Shown here: positions 28,045 through 36,865 of the stretch, in pieces | Layout: every line of letters begins with the position of its first letter | Numbering within the stretch: the first letter of the stretch is position 1 | Assembly: GCA_017308595.1 (NCBI GenBank) | Contig: JAFKER010000006.1 | Span: forward strand, 248,001-312,000 | Length of the DNA stretch: 64,000 bases | Origin: Afipia sp. | Lineage (GTDB): Bacteria > Pseudomonadota > Alphaproteobacteria > Rhizobiales > Xanthobacteraceae | Direction of reading: 5' to 3' | Made by a program: the position numbers and the translations under genes | Notes under the pieces: generated by a model | Database searches by the model: none | Seen by the model: the letters and a program-made list of their open reading frames with translations, nothing else | What the model was told of the DNA's origin: nothing

Positions 28045-30762
28045 TCAGCCGACCTTGCGCGGATTCCCGACGGCAGTCTTGCCGGATGGACGCTTGGCGC
28101 GGCCAATCCATTCGGCATAAGTGTCGATCGGCGCGGGTTTGCCGAGCAGGTATCCCTGCACTTGATCGCAGGCCTCGTCCGCGAGGAAGGACAACTGCTC
28201 CTGCGTTTCCACGCCTTCGGCGACGATGGAAATATTCAAACCATGGCCGAGCCCGATCATCGCGCGGATGATCGCCGCCGACTGCGGATTGCGTCCCAGA
28301 TTCATCACGAATGCGCGGTCGATCTTGATCTTGTCGAACGGAAACGCCTGCAGATAGGTCAGCGAGGAATAGCCGCTGCCGAAATCGTCCATGGCGATGC
28401 GGACGCCGAGCGCCTTCAGCCGCCGCAGCAGCGACAGGCCGCGGTCGAAGTCATCGATCAGCACGCCCTCGGTGATCTCGAGTTCCAGCCGCCCCGGGGC
28501 CAGCCCGGTTTCGAGCAGAATCGAGTGAACGAGGCCGACAAGATCGCCGTGCACGAATTGCGCAGGCGACAGATTGACAGAGATCTGCAGATCTTTCGGC
28601 CATGAAGCGGCCTCGTAACAAGCCTGGCGCAGAATCCATTCGCCCATCTCGACGATCAGGCCGCTTTCTTCCGCCAACGGGATGAAATCACCGGGCGGAA
28701 CGAACCCGCGGACGGGATGAGTCCATCGCGCCAGTGCCTCGAAGCCGAGAACATGATCGGATTTCATCTTATGGCGCGCACGCGCCTGCGGCTGATAATG
28801 CAGCGACAGCTCACCATCGCGGATCGCGGTCGACAGGTCCTGATGCAGCGCACGGCGGTCGCGCAACTGCTGATCGAGTTCCATATCAAAGAAATTGATC
28901 GAGCCACGCGCTGTCGTCTTGGCGCGGAACAGCGCAGCGTCCGCATTGGTCAGCAGCGTCTCGGCATCACGGCCGTTGCGCGGATAGACCGAAATGCCGA
29001 TGGTGAGGCCGATGCGAACCGCACGCCCCTCGAACATGAATTCGGTTTGCATGGATTGCATCAGCCGTGCGGCGAGCGCTTTTGCAGAATCCGGCTGCAG
29101 GCCATCGATGATCAGCCCGAATTCATCGCCACTGAGGCGCGCGACGACGCCGCCGGCAATCACGGATTCAAGACGGCGCGAGAATTCGATCAGCAACTGA
29201 TCGCCGACCTCGTGGCCGAACACATCGTTGATTTCCTTCAGGCGATCGAGGTCGAGCGACAGAACGGCGAATTCTTCGTCGGTACTCTCGCAGGCATCGA
29301 TCATCTGCTCCAGCGCCTGCAGGAACGCCGCGCGATTTGGCAGTTCCGTCAGCGTGTCATGATAGGCCATGTGAGCCATGCGCGATTCGGTTTCGCGCCG
29401 ATCGGTGATGTCCTCGTTGGTCTTGATCAGATATTGCGGCTTACCGGCCTCATCGAGCACGGTTACACGCCTGGTCAGGAACAGGCGCAGTCCGTTTTCG
29501 GTCTGGATCGGATGCTCTTCGGTGACGATGCCTTGCTTGCGGACAGCATCATCGTCGCGCTTGCCAATGAACGCGGCGTCGGTCGGATTGTAGATGTCTT
29601 CCAGGGTGCATCCGATCACGTCTTCACGAGGCCGGTTCAGCGTTGCCGCCGCGCCACGGTTCGCAAGAACGTACTGTCCGTCGCTCAGCCGCTTGACCAC
29701 GACCGAAACAGGGATGTTGTCGACGACCGTTTCCAGGAACTTCTTGGCGCTCTGAACCTCACGCGACAACGATCTCCTGTCGGTGACATCCTCGAACAGC
29801 GCAACGAGAAATTCCGGCTCGCCCTTTTCGTCACGGGCAATCATGCGATTGCAGGCTATAAGGCGCTTGTCGCCGTGATGATCGATCGACAGTTCGGTAC
29901 GCGTCTGGCTGGTCGGCGAGACGATCGCATCGTGGTCTGCTTGCGCCACGGCTTTTGCCGCCTCGGGCACATAAACCTTGTCCGCCGTATATCCGATGAT
30001 CTGCTCGCGGCTCAGCCCGGAAAACTGTTCGAATGCACGATTGGCGAGAATGTAGCGGCCATCCTCGATGCTTTTCGCGGCGACGCAAACCGGGATGTTG
30101 TCGATCACCGACTCCAGGAAATGCGTCGTAGTGGCAAGCTGCTTCGACATCCGGCGCCGGTCAGTGCAGTCTTCATGCGTCGAGATAATGCCGCCATTGG
30201 CGAGATCGCGATGCTTGACCAGGATGGAGCGCCCGTCCTTGAGCTCGCAGACATACCCGTTCGCGCTCTTCACGTTGCTGTAGTATTCTTCGATGTCGCC
30301 GCAGAGCATGCCCCGCGCAGCGCGTAACTCCGTCAGTTCGCGGCCCGTCATTCCCGCACCGATATCGGCGCGGGAGAATCCATAGATTTGCAGATAACGG
30401 TCGTTGCAGAAGACAATACGCTTGCGCGCATCGATCATGACAATGCCGATGGTCAGACTGTTCAGGGCACCGGACACAAAGGCGGCGCGGCGGATATTGG
30501 CATGACGCGCGCGGCGCAGCGCGGAGGAAACCCAAAGGATGATCGCGGCGAGAAACGCGACGATCACGAAGCCGCCGATGACCAGCTGCCAGATCAGGGC
30601 GGTGTGCGAACTGTCCGTCGCCACAGCCGAGAACGTGCCGTCCGGATTGGCGACGATCTGCGCGGCCGCGCCGCCGGACACCAAAATCAGGGCGCACAAG
30701 CACGCAGCAAACCCTGCCCGGCTCGCTGTGGTAGCTCGTGCTTGCTTCTGCCAGCCGCTCAT
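28045..30762 (-). CDS. Membrane PAS-PAS-PAS-GGDEF-EAL protein
   Basis: About 905 residues: a signal-like hydrophobic N-terminus ending in GGAAAQ, a transmembrane helix (LVIGGFVIVAFLAAIILW), three PAS domains in tandem (two share the phrase DNIPV.V..K near their starts and look like repeats), a GGDEF domain with the variant SGDEF (544-548) and an EAL domain with intact FEALARW (674-677). SGDEF variants can still be active. No RxxD inhibitory site precedes it. It probably turns over cyclic di-GMP in response to a signal sensed by PAS domains. The start was set at ATG 30762 (GGA upstream); ATG 30768 and 30837 are alternatives. It ends 69 bases before the GlpD-like gene on the same strand. Confidence 0.9.
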   Translation of the reverse strand: MSGWQKQARATTASRAGFAACLCALILVSGGAAAQIVANPDGTFSAVATDSSHTALIWQLVIGGFVIVAFLAAIILWVSSALRRARHANIRRAAFVSGALNSLTIGIVMIDARKRIVFCNDRYLQIYGFSRADIGAGMTGRELTELRAARGMLCGDIEEYYSNVKSANGYVCELKDGRSILVKHRDLANGGIISTHEDCTDRRRMSKQLATTTHFLESVIDNIPVCVAAKSIEDGRYILANRAFEQFSGLSREQIIGYTADKVYVPEAAKAVAQADHDAIVSPTSQTRTELSIDHHGDKRLIACNRMIARDEKGEPEFLVALFEDVTDRRSLSREVQSAKKFLETVVDNIPVSVVVKRLSDGQYVLANRGAAATLNRPREDVIGCTLEDIYNPTDAAFIGKRDDDAVRKQGIVTEEHPIQTENGLRLFLTRRVTVLDEAGKPQYLIKTNEDITDRRETESRMAHMAYHDTLTELPNRAAFLQALEQMIDACESTDEEFAVLSLDLDRLKEINDVFGHEVGDQLLIEFSRRLESVIAGGVVARLSGDEFGLIIDGLQPDSAKALAARLMQSMQTEFMFEGRAVRIGLTIGISVYPRNGRDAETLLTNADAALFRAKTTARGSINFFDMELDQQLRDRRALHQDLSTAIRDGELSLHYQPQARARHKMKSDHVLGFEALARWTHPVRGFVPPGDFIPLAEESGLIVEMGEWILRQACYEAASWPKDLQISVNLSPAQFVHGDLVGLVHSILLETGLAPGRLELEITEGVLIDDFDRGLSLLRRLKALGVRIAMDDFGSGYSSLTYLQAFPFDKIKIDRAFVMNLGRNPQSAAIIRAMIGLGHGLNISIVAEGVETQEQLSFLADEACDQVQGYLLGKPAPIDTYAEWIGRAKRPSGKTAVGNPRKVG

Positions 30763-30971
30763 TACCATTCCACGGAATTCTTCTTCCGCAATCTCTGGCT
30801 GTACCTCTTTGGATCGGGTAAACGCGTAAGCCGACATGCGGTCAATGTGGCTTAAATGCGGGCAATTGGCGTTCTATGCTTAACGCAATCCTAACGGCGC
30901 GTGCATCGCAATGCCGCGAACTGGATCAAAAATGAGCAACGAAAAAACCTCTCCAGCACTGTGGAACGCCG

Positions 30972-32096
30972 ATGGACAGAGTTGAGTGCGTCGTGGCCGG
31001 CGCGGGGGTTGTCGGCCTCGCCACTGCACGGCGGCTGGCGCAGGCCGGCCTTGAGGTTGTGGTGGTGGAAGCCGCCGGCGACATCGGGACCGGAACATCC
31101 TCGCGCAACAGCGAGGTGATCCACGCCGGAATCTATTATCCGGCTGGAAGCCTGATGGCGCGGCTGTGCGTCGCCGGAAAGAAGGCTCTCTATACGTATT
31201 GCGACCAGCGCGGCATTTCCTATCGCCGTTGCGGCAAGCTGATCGTGGCCACCGCCGACGACGAACGCAACAAGCTCACCGCCATCAAGACCCACGCCGA
31301 AGCCAACGGCGTCGACGACATGAAGGTACTGACCGGTGCGGAAGCCTCCGCGCTCGAACCGGCACTGACTTGCGTCGGTGCCCTGTTGTCACCATCGACG
31401 GGCATTGTGGACAGCCACGGCTATATGCTGTCGCTGCGCGGCGATATCGAGGAGGCCGGCGGCGCGCTGGCGTTTCATGCACCGCTGCTGCGGGCGAAAG
31501 CAGTGTCTGACGGCTTCGAGGTGGAGATCGGTGGCGACGCGCCCATGGCGCTGCATTGCCGCACGCTGATTAATTCTGGCGGGTTGAGTGCACCTGCGGT
31601 CGCCCGCGCTATTGAAGGGATGCCGCCCGACCGGATTCCGACCAGCTACTATGCCAAAGGCAATTATTTCAGCTGCGCGACCCGCGCGCCCTTTTCGCGC
31701 CTGATCTATCCGGTGCCGGAAGCTGGCGGCCTCGGCGTGCATTTGACCATCGATCTCGGCGGGCAGGCGAAATTCGGCCCCGATGTTGAATGGATCGAAA
31801 GCCCTGACGCCGCGAGTCTCGATTACGCCGTTGACCCGGCGCGGGCCGATCGGTTTTACCCGGCCATCCGGCGTTACTGGCCTGCCCTGCCGGACGGTGC
31901 GCTGACCCCGAGCTATTCCGGTGTGCGCCCAAAGATCGTGCCGCCCGCCATCGCCCGGCAGGACTTCGTGATCCAGGGCCCGCAGGACCATGGCCTGAGT
32001 GGATTGATCAACCTCTTCGGAATCGAATCGCCGGGCCTGACATCATCCCTCGCCATTGCAGACGAAGTGGCGCGGACAGCCGGACTTCCGGCCTAG
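30972..32096 (+). CDS. FAD-dependent oxidoreductase, L-2-hydroxyglutarate dehydrogenase-like
   Basis: A 374-residue protein of the DAO superfamily. It has the FAD motif [17 protein letters not shown] (10-26), then the LhgO/L2HGDH-specific stretch [19 protein letters not shown] (about 43-61), CGKLIVA, and a C-terminal GVRPKI and [14 protein letters not shown] typical of that family. LhgO oxidises L-2-hydroxyglutarate to 2-oxoglutarate and feeds electrons to the membrane quinone pool. It is a single gene divergent from the large GGDEF-EAL protein and shares no obvious pathway with its neighbours. The exact 2-hydroxy acid substrate is uncertain. Confidence 0.87.
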   Translation: MDRVECVVAGAGVVGLATARRLAQAGLEVVVVEAAGDIGTGTSSRNSEVIHAGIYYPAGSLMARLCVAGKKALYTYCDQRGISYRRCGKLIVATADDERNKLTAIKTHAEANGVDDMKVLTGAEASALEPALTCVGALLSPSTGIVDSHGYMLSLRGDIEEAGGALAFHAPLLRAKAVSDGFEVEIGGDAPMALHCRTLINSGGLSAPAVARAIEGMPPDRIPTSYYAKGNYFSCATRAPFSRLIYPVPEAGGLGVHLTIDLGGQAKFGPDVEWIESPDAASLDYAVDPARADRFYPAIRRYWPALPDGALTPSYSGVRPKIVPPAIARQDFVIQGPQDHGLSGLINLFGIESPGLTSSLAIADEVARTAGLPA

Positions 32097-32190
32097 TCCG
32101 CATTCGCACACACCGCCGATCCCCGCAACGGCAACTGTTGCCGTCACGAGCATCGCGTTGAATTGGCGGATGTATTCCGTCGAGGAAGGA

Positions 32191-32367
32191 TCAGTGGACC
32201 GTGGAGCTCTTGATGCGCTCGATCTGGTCCTTGAGCACCAGCTTGCGGCGCTTCAGTTCGATAATCTGGAGATCGTCGGTGGAAAGATGCTGGAGAGCGT
32301 CGTGCAATTCGTTTTCCAGAACTTCGTGTTTGCGTTCCAGTTCAACGAGATGCGCCTGAATTGCCAT
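32191..32367 (-). CDS. YdcH/DUF465 family small protein
   Basis: A 58-residue helical coiled-coil protein (VELERKHEVLENELHDAL then IIELKRRKLVLKDQIERI) matching DUF465, small basic/acidic proteins common in alphaproteobacteria and of unknown function. The start at ATG 32367 has a clear AGGAGG at 7 bases. A second DUF465-like gene lies 360 bases away in the opposite direction, with two palindromic repeats between them. Confidence 0.88.
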   Translation of the reverse strand: MAIQAHLVELERKHEVLENELHDALQHLSTDDLQIIELKRRKLVLKDQIERIKSSTVH

Positions 32368-32406
32368 AAGAAGCCTCCTCTGTAAGTGGACCTCAGATCG
32401 GACAAA

Positions 32407-32454
32407 GCGCGTTTTCAAGCGAAGTGGCGTCCGGTTCGCGTGAAGAAAACGCGC
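32407..32454. repeat. Palindromic repeat copy 1
   Basis: GCGCGTTTTC (32407-32416) pairs perfectly with GAAAACGCGC (32445-32454); an inner GCGAA/TTCGC pair strengthens the hairpin. The core GAACCGG..GCCACTTCGC on the reverse strand is the well-known Rhizobiales intergenic palindrome. Confidence 0.75.
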
Positions 32455-32470
32455 TCCTTACTTTTCAGCA

Positions 32471-32520
32471 GGAACAAATTCAGACGCAAAACCGGTACCC
32501 ACTTTTGCTGAATTTGTTCC
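32471..32520. repeat. Palindromic repeat copy 2
   Basis: GGAACAAATTCAG (32471-32483) pairs perfectly with CTGAATTTGTTCC (32508-32520). The loop core AAACCGGTACCCACTTTTGC is a diverged version of the core of the neighbouring repeat, in the opposite orientation. Together with the first copy it fills most of the 358-base gap between the two DUF465 genes. Confidence 0.7.
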
Positions 32521-32725
32521 GGACGATGAAGTCTACATGACAGGAACGGTCTGTCGACAGCGGAGTGAAAACAACCATTCAAAATTTTCGTGCACAAAGG
32601 AAACGAATTGTGAGGGAACCCGTCCCGCGATACCGTCGGTAAAGTTGGTAACAATTTTCTGCAATGACAATCATGCAGATGCTTTCAGCCGTAGTTGGCT
32701 GATGGTCCGGGCGGCTAAGTCAACG

Positions 32726-32938
32726 ATGGTTATGATAGACCAGGACAATAACGAATACGCGCTCGAGCTGGCGCAATTGCAGCAGGAACATCGCGATCTG
32801 GATGCCGCGATCGAAGCGCTGCATGAATCACCCGCGCCAGACCTGCTTCGCTTGCAGCGCATGAAAAAGCGCAAGCTGCAACTGCGCGACCGCATTTCGT
32901 TTATCGAAGATCAGATCACGCCCGATATCATCGCCTGA
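32726..32938 (+). CDS. YdcH/DUF465-like small protein
   Basis: A 70-residue protein with two helices and a coiled-coil pattern (LAQLQQEHRDLDAAIEAL, then LRLQRMKKRKLQLRDRISFIE) of the DUF465 type. The repeated Leu and charge pattern and the KKRKLQLRDRI segment parallel LKRRKLVLKDQI in the other DUF465 protein nearby, so the two are paralogs. ATG 32726 is taken; ATG 32732 and 32702 are in frame and possible, with no strong ribosome-binding site for any. It ends 10 bases before the convergent GGDEF gene. Function unknown. Confidence 0.75.
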   Translation: MVMIDQDNNEYALELAQLQQEHRDLDAAIEALHESPAPDLLRLQRMKKRKLQLRDRISFIEDQITPDIIA

Positions 32939-32948
32939 TCGGGGCACG

Positions 32949-33710
32949 TCACACAGCGGAGAGGCGACCGCCCCTGCGCGCAGCCTTGCGTGCGTACATA
33001 GCGCGGTCGGCCGCCTCCATCGCAGAGACGGCATCGTCACCGGGTCCGATCAGTGCAAGGCCTGCAGACGCACCGGCCACGACAGAGCGGCCCTTGAAAG
33101 CAAACGTCAGCCTATCGATGGCATCTTCGAGTCCCGCCGCTTTCGCCAGCGCATCGGCCTGCGCCAAATTCCACAACAACACGCCAAACTCATCGCCACC
33201 GAGCCGCCCCACCACGTCCGAAGAGCGGACATGGCGCATCAGTACCGCGACCACGCCCTTGAGAACGATATCGCCGGCCGCATGGCCGAAGGTGTCGTTG
33301 ATCGGCTTGAGCCGATCAACATCGAGTACGATCAGCGCGGCGCTCGCATTGTAGCGGCGGATATAGGCAATCGAGCGTTCCAGTTCCCGCTCGAAGCCGC
33401 GCCGGTTGTAAATGTCGAGCAGGAAATCGGTATCGGCCCAGGCCTGCAATTCGTCGATCCGGGCCTGCGCCTCCGCAAGCTGGGCCTTAAGCGCCGCGAT
33501 CTGCCGTTTCGCCTTCGCCAGCGGCGCGGAAGCCGGCTTGCCCCCTGCTCTCGACGGGACGGCTTTGGAGCGTTGTGCGGCGGATTGGCCTGCGGGTTTG
33601 CTGCGGGTCCGGGCAAGCGAAGCCGACCCTCCCGGCGCACCCCTTCGTGCCACTTTGCCGCGCGCTTTCTTCACGTTTCCGCCCTTAATCCGCTTGACCG
33701 GCACGGTCAT
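32949..33710 (-). CDS. Diguanylate cyclase (GGDEF domain)
   Basis: A 253-residue soluble protein. Residues 1-65 are Lys/Arg/Ala/Gly/Ser-rich and probably disordered, 66-92 form a coiled coil (AKRQIAALKAQLAEAQARIDELQ spans it), and the GGDEF domain follows (about 93-250) with intact GGDEF at 171-175. The inhibitory I-site R162-x-x-D165 stands exactly five residues before GGDEF, so feedback control by the product is expected. The coiled coil would promote the dimer needed for activity. The basic tail could bind nucleic acid or membrane. It is divergent from purE with about 100 bases between. Confidence 0.9.
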   Translation of the reverse strand: MTVPVKRIKGGNVKKARGKVARRGAPGGSASLARTRSKPAGQSAAQRSKAVPSRAGGKPASAPLAKAKRQIAALKAQLAEAQARIDELQAWADTDFLLDIYNRRGFERELERSIAYIRRYNASAALIVLDVDRLKPINDTFGHAAGDIVLKGVVAVLMRHVRSSDVVGRLGGDEFGVLLWNLAQADALAKAAGLEDAIDRLTFAFKGRSVVAGASAGLALIGPGDDAVSAMEAADRAMYARKAARRGGRLSAV

Positions 33711-33816
33711 TGACCATGAAAGGATAATGGATTCGCGCCAATATCCACACCAGCTTGCCACGCAGGGGCGTAACCCTATAATCCGCCCTCTTTTTCGCCC
33801 TTTTTGAAGATTCCGA

Positions 33817-34302
33817 ATGACCCCCCCCGTTGCCATTATCATGGGAAGCCAGTCCGACTGGGAAACCATGCGTCACGCCGCCGAAACCCTGACGGCGCTG
33901 GGCGTCCCGCATGAGGCGCGGATCGTGTCCGCGCACCGCACTCCGGATCGTCTTTATGCCTTCGCGAAGGGGGCCAAGGCCGCAGGATTCAAGGTCGTGA
34001 TCGCGGGCGCGGGGGGCGCAGCCCATTTGCCGGGGATGGCGGCGTCACTGACGGAACTGCCGGTGTTTGGGGTTCCCGTGGAATCCAAGGCCTTGTCGGG
34101 CGTCGATTCCCTTTATTCCATTGTGCAAATGCCCGCCGGAATTCCGGTCGGTACCTTGGCGATCGGAAAGGCCGGGGCTATCAATGCCGCCCTGCTCGCA
34201 GCCAGCGTGCTGGCGCTGGGCGATGCCGATCTTGCGACCCGGCTTGCGGCATGGCGCAAGCAACAGACCGATGCCGTGCGCGAGCGCCCAGAGAACAACT
34301 AG
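33817..34302 (+). CDS. purE: N5-carboxyaminoimidazole ribonucleotide mutase
   Basis: A 161-residue class I PurE. The N-terminus has IIMGSQSDW (7-15) and the catalytic H40 in SAHRTPDRL, corresponding to H45 of the E. coli enzyme; [14 protein letters not shown] follows. It converts N5-CAIR, the product of PurK, to CAIR in de novo purine synthesis. It lies 18 bases before purK on the same strand, the usual purEK operon. The ATG is preceded by a short leader; no purine riboswitch is seen. Confidence 0.97.
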   Translation: MTPPVAIIMGSQSDWETMRHAAETLTALGVPHEARIVSAHRTPDRLYAFAKGAKAAGFKVVIAGAGGAAHLPGMAASLTELPVFGVPVESKALSGVDSLYSIVQMPAGIPVGTLAIGKAGAINAALLAASVLALGDADLATRLAAWRKQQTDAVRERPENN

Positions 34303-34320
34303 TACGGGACACTCATCTAA

Positions 34321-35421
34321 GTGACATCTTCAAAGCGGGTGACGCTGAAGCCAGGCGACACCATCGGCATTCTTGGCGGCGGACAGTTGGGCAGGATGCT
34401 CGCGCTCGCGGCCGCGCGTCTCGGCCTCAAGGCGCAGGTGTTTTCGCCGGACCCGGACTCTCCCGCCTTTGATGTGGTGCAGACCGCGACCTGCGCCGAA
34501 TACGCCGATGTCGAGGCGCTGGAGCTGTTCGCTTCGGATGTTTCCGTCATCACCTACGAGTTCGAGAACATCCCGTCAGCTACGGCGATGATCCTGGCCG
34601 CGCGGCGTCCCGTGCTGCCGGACCCCAACGTGCTGGAAACGACACAAGATCGCCTCGCGGAAAAGGATTTCGTGACCAGGCTCGGCATCGCCACTGCGCG
34701 CTATGCCGACGTCTCGTCCGCGGCTGAACTGAAAGCCGCGATTGCAAAGATTGGCCTGCCCGCCGTGCTGAAAACCCGGCGTTTTGGGTATGACGGCAAG
34801 GGACAGGCCGTGGTCCGCGAAGGCGACGATCCGGAGAAGGTGTGGGCCGATCTCGAGACCCGCTCCGCTATTCTTGAAGCCTTCGTGCCGTTCGAGCGCG
34901 AAGTGTCCGTGGTTGCAGCGCGCAGCGCCAGCGGCGAAGTGGTCTGCTACGACGTCACCGAGAACGAGCACCGCGATCACATCCTGAAATTCTCCCACGC
35001 ACCCGCGCGCATCTCCGATGCGCTTGCGGCGCAGGCCCGCACCATTGCGGAGAAGATCGCGACCGCGCTCGACTATGTAGGTGTGTTTGCCGTGGAGTTG
35101 TTTGTGGTCCCCGGCAAGGATGGTTTGAGCCTGATGGTCAACGAGATTGCGCCGCGCGTGCATAATTCGGGGCACTGGACGCTCGACGGCGCATCGGTCT
35201 CGCAGTTCGAACAGCACATCCGCGCCATCGCGGGATGGCCGCTGGCGCATCCGGTCCGCCATGGCGACATCACCATGACCAACCTGATCGGCGACGATAT
35301 TCTCGACTACGGCAAATGGCTCGGCGTCCCCGGCGCGACGGTGCACATCTATGGCAAGGGCGCGCCGCGCCCGGGCCGAAAGATGGGCCATGTGACCGAA
35401 GTGAAACCGTCGCAGAAGTAA
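34321..35421 (+). CDS. purK: N5-carboxyaminoimidazole ribonucleotide synthase
   Basis: A 366-residue ATP-grasp enzyme that makes N5-CAIR from AIR, bicarbonate and ATP. It starts with a GTG and shows GILGGGQLGRMLALAAARLG (17-36), YEFENIP, KTRRFGYDGKGQ in the ATP-grasp core, and NEIAPRVHNSGHWTLDGA near 275-292, all standard for PurK. It is the second gene of the purEK operon and is followed by a strong bidirectional terminator. Confidence 0.97.
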   Translation: MTSSKRVTLKPGDTIGILGGGQLGRMLALAAARLGLKAQVFSPDPDSPAFDVVQTATCAEYADVEALELFASDVSVITYEFENIPSATAMILAARRPVLPDPNVLETTQDRLAEKDFVTRLGIATARYADVSSAAELKAAIAKIGLPAVLKTRRFGYDGKGQAVVREGDDPEKVWADLETRSAILEAFVPFEREVSVVAARSASGEVVCYDVTENEHRDHILKFSHAPARISDALAAQARTIAEKIATALDYVGVFAVELFVVPGKDGLSLMVNEIAPRVHNSGHWTLDGASVSQFEQHIRAIAGWPLAHPVRHGDITMTNLIGDDILDYGKWLGVPGATVHIYGKGAPRPGRKMGHVTEVKPSQK

Positions 35422-35432
35422 AACCAAAAAGA

Positions 35433-35464
35433 AAAGGCTGCCGCGATCGCTCGCGGCAGCCTTT
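35433..35464. terminator. Bidirectional terminator between purK and aqpZ
   Basis: A 14-base-pair stem (AAAGGCTGCCGCGA / TCGCGGCAGCCTTT) with loop TCGC. On the reverse strand it is followed by TTTTCTTTTTGG, ideal for aqpZ; on the forward strand the tail is only CTTTG. Confidence 0.92.
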
Positions 35465-35481
35465 GTGCAGAAGGTCTGCGC

Positions 35482-36195
35482 TTATCTGCCGGCGACAATT
35501 CCTTCCGGCTCGTCGCTCAGCCAGCGATAAACCACACCGCCGATGACGCCGCCGATCAATGGCGCGACCCAGAACAGCCAGAGTTGCTGAATGGCCCAGC
35601 CGCCGACGAACAAGGCTGGGCCGGTGCTGCGCGCCGGGTTCACCGACGTGTTGGTCACGGGAATGCTGACCAGATGGATCATCACCAGCGCGAGGCCAAT
35701 GGCGAGCGGCGCGAAGCCGGCCGGTGCCTTGCCATGGGTGGCGCCCATGATGACGAACAGGAACATCGCCGTCATGGTCACTTCCATGAGAAAGCCGGAC
35801 ATGAGGCTGTATTTGCCGGGCGAATGCTCAGCATAACCGTTGGATGCGAAGCCACCCGCCAGATCGAATCCGGCCTTGCCGCTGGCGATCAGATAAAGAA
35901 GCCCGGCTCCAAGCACGGCCCCGATGACCTGAGCGATAATGTAGGGAACGACCTGCCCCGCCGGGAAGCGCCCGCCGGCGGCAAGTCCGACCGTCACAGC
36001 CGGATTCAGATGGCAACCCGAGATATGGCCGATGGCATAGGCCATGGTGACGACGCTCAGGCCGAATGCAAGCGAGACACCCACGAGACCGATGCCGACC
36101 TGCGGAAACGCCGCCGCGATCACCGCACTGCCACAGCCTGCAAAAGTCAGCCAGAAAGTGCCTATGGCCTCGGCGGTATATTTCTTCGCGCTCAT
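35482..36195 (-). CDS. aqpZ: Aquaporin Z
   Basis: A 237-residue water channel with six helices and two NPA half-helices (64-66 and 186-188). The selectivity-filter residues of a water-specific aquaporin are present: F44, H174, T183 and R189. Its sequence [14 protein letters not shown] is typical of AqpZ. It sits in the inner membrane and gives rapid water movement during osmotic change. ATG 36195 ([14 protein letters not shown]) was preferred over upstream starts whose added residues do not match the family. It is divergent from rpsU. Confidence 0.95.
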   Translation of the reverse strand: MSAKKYTAEAIGTFWLTFAGCGSAVIAAAFPQVGIGLVGVSLAFGLSVVTMAYAIGHISGCHLNPAVTVGLAAGGRFPAGQVVPYIIAQVIGAVLGAGLLYLIASGKAGFDLAGGFASNGYAEHSPGKYSLMSGFLMEVTMTAMFLFVIMGATHGKAPAGFAPLAIGLALVMIHLVSIPVTNTSVNPARSTGPALFVGGWAIQQLWLFWVAPLIGGVIGGVVYRWLSDEPEGIVAGR

Positions 36196-36464
36196 ATCGA
36201 TTCTCCACTGATCGTGCCGCAGGACTATCCGGCGGCGGGGGCCCGCAGGAACCCGGTATCCGGAGCTTCCCAGCCCCTCCGAATCGCGGCCCGGCGCCCC
36301 GATTCTGCCCGAAAACCGGGCTTTTCGGATGCTGAAAAAGACTGTCCACAGGTGGACATTCCCGGTTTGATCTGGTACATCCGCGCCTTCGACGGGAAGG
36401 ACATGGCCTTTAGCCGGTCTTTCGTCGTCTCCCGAATTTCCGATGAACACGAAGAGGATGCCGC

Positions 36465-36767
36465 GTGCAGGTTCTCGTCCGCGATAACAATGTCGACCAG
36501 GCTCTCAAGGCGCTGAAGAAGAAGATGCAGCGCGAGGGTATTTTCCGCGAGATGAAGCTCCGCGGTCATTATGAAAAGCCATCCGAGAAGAAGGCCCGCG
36601 AAAAAGCGGAAGCCGTTCGCCGCGCCCGCAAGCTCGCACGCAAGAAGCTGCAGCGCGAAGGCCTGCTGCCGATGAAGCCGAAGCCCGTGTTCGGCGCCGG
36701 TCCGGGTGCGGATCGTGGTGCTGGCGGCCGTGGCGGCGCAGGCGCCGGTCCGCGCGCTCCGCGCTAA
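36465..36767 (+). CDS. rpsU: 30S ribosomal protein S21
   Basis: A 100-residue basic protein with S21 features: [21 protein letters not shown] (2-22), then [19 protein letters not shown] and a long Arg/Lys helix. The Gly/Ala/Arg/Pro-rich C-terminal tail (about 72-100) is the usual alphaproteobacterial extension. GTG start with AAGAGGA 8 bases upstream. A strong terminator follows 24 bases later. Confidence 0.96.
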   Translation: MQVLVRDNNVDQALKALKKKMQREGIFREMKLRGHYEKPSEKKAREKAEAVRRARKLARKKLQREGLLPMKPKPVFGAGPGADRGAGGRGGAGAGPRAPR

Positions 36768-36790
36768 GCGACCTCAACCATTTGAATATG

Positions 36791-36822
36791 AAAACGCGGG
36801 CCCTTCGGCCCGCGTTTTTGTT
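36791..36822 (+). terminator. rpsU terminator
   Basis: AAAACGCGGGCC and GGCCCGCGTTTT form a 12-base-pair stem with loop CTTC, followed by TGTTT. It also serves the reverse strand (AAAAC side gives TTTTCATATT), so it may end the convergent aldehyde dehydrogenase message. Confidence 0.92.
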
Positions 36823-36865
36823 TGAGTCTGCTCGGGGGAGGAAACGAGGCTCAAACGAACTCGAT

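Noticed and set aside
28717-30327. A 536-codon open frame opposite the PAS-GGDEF-EAL gene
   Set aside because: Antisense shadow; the opposite strand has complete conserved domains.
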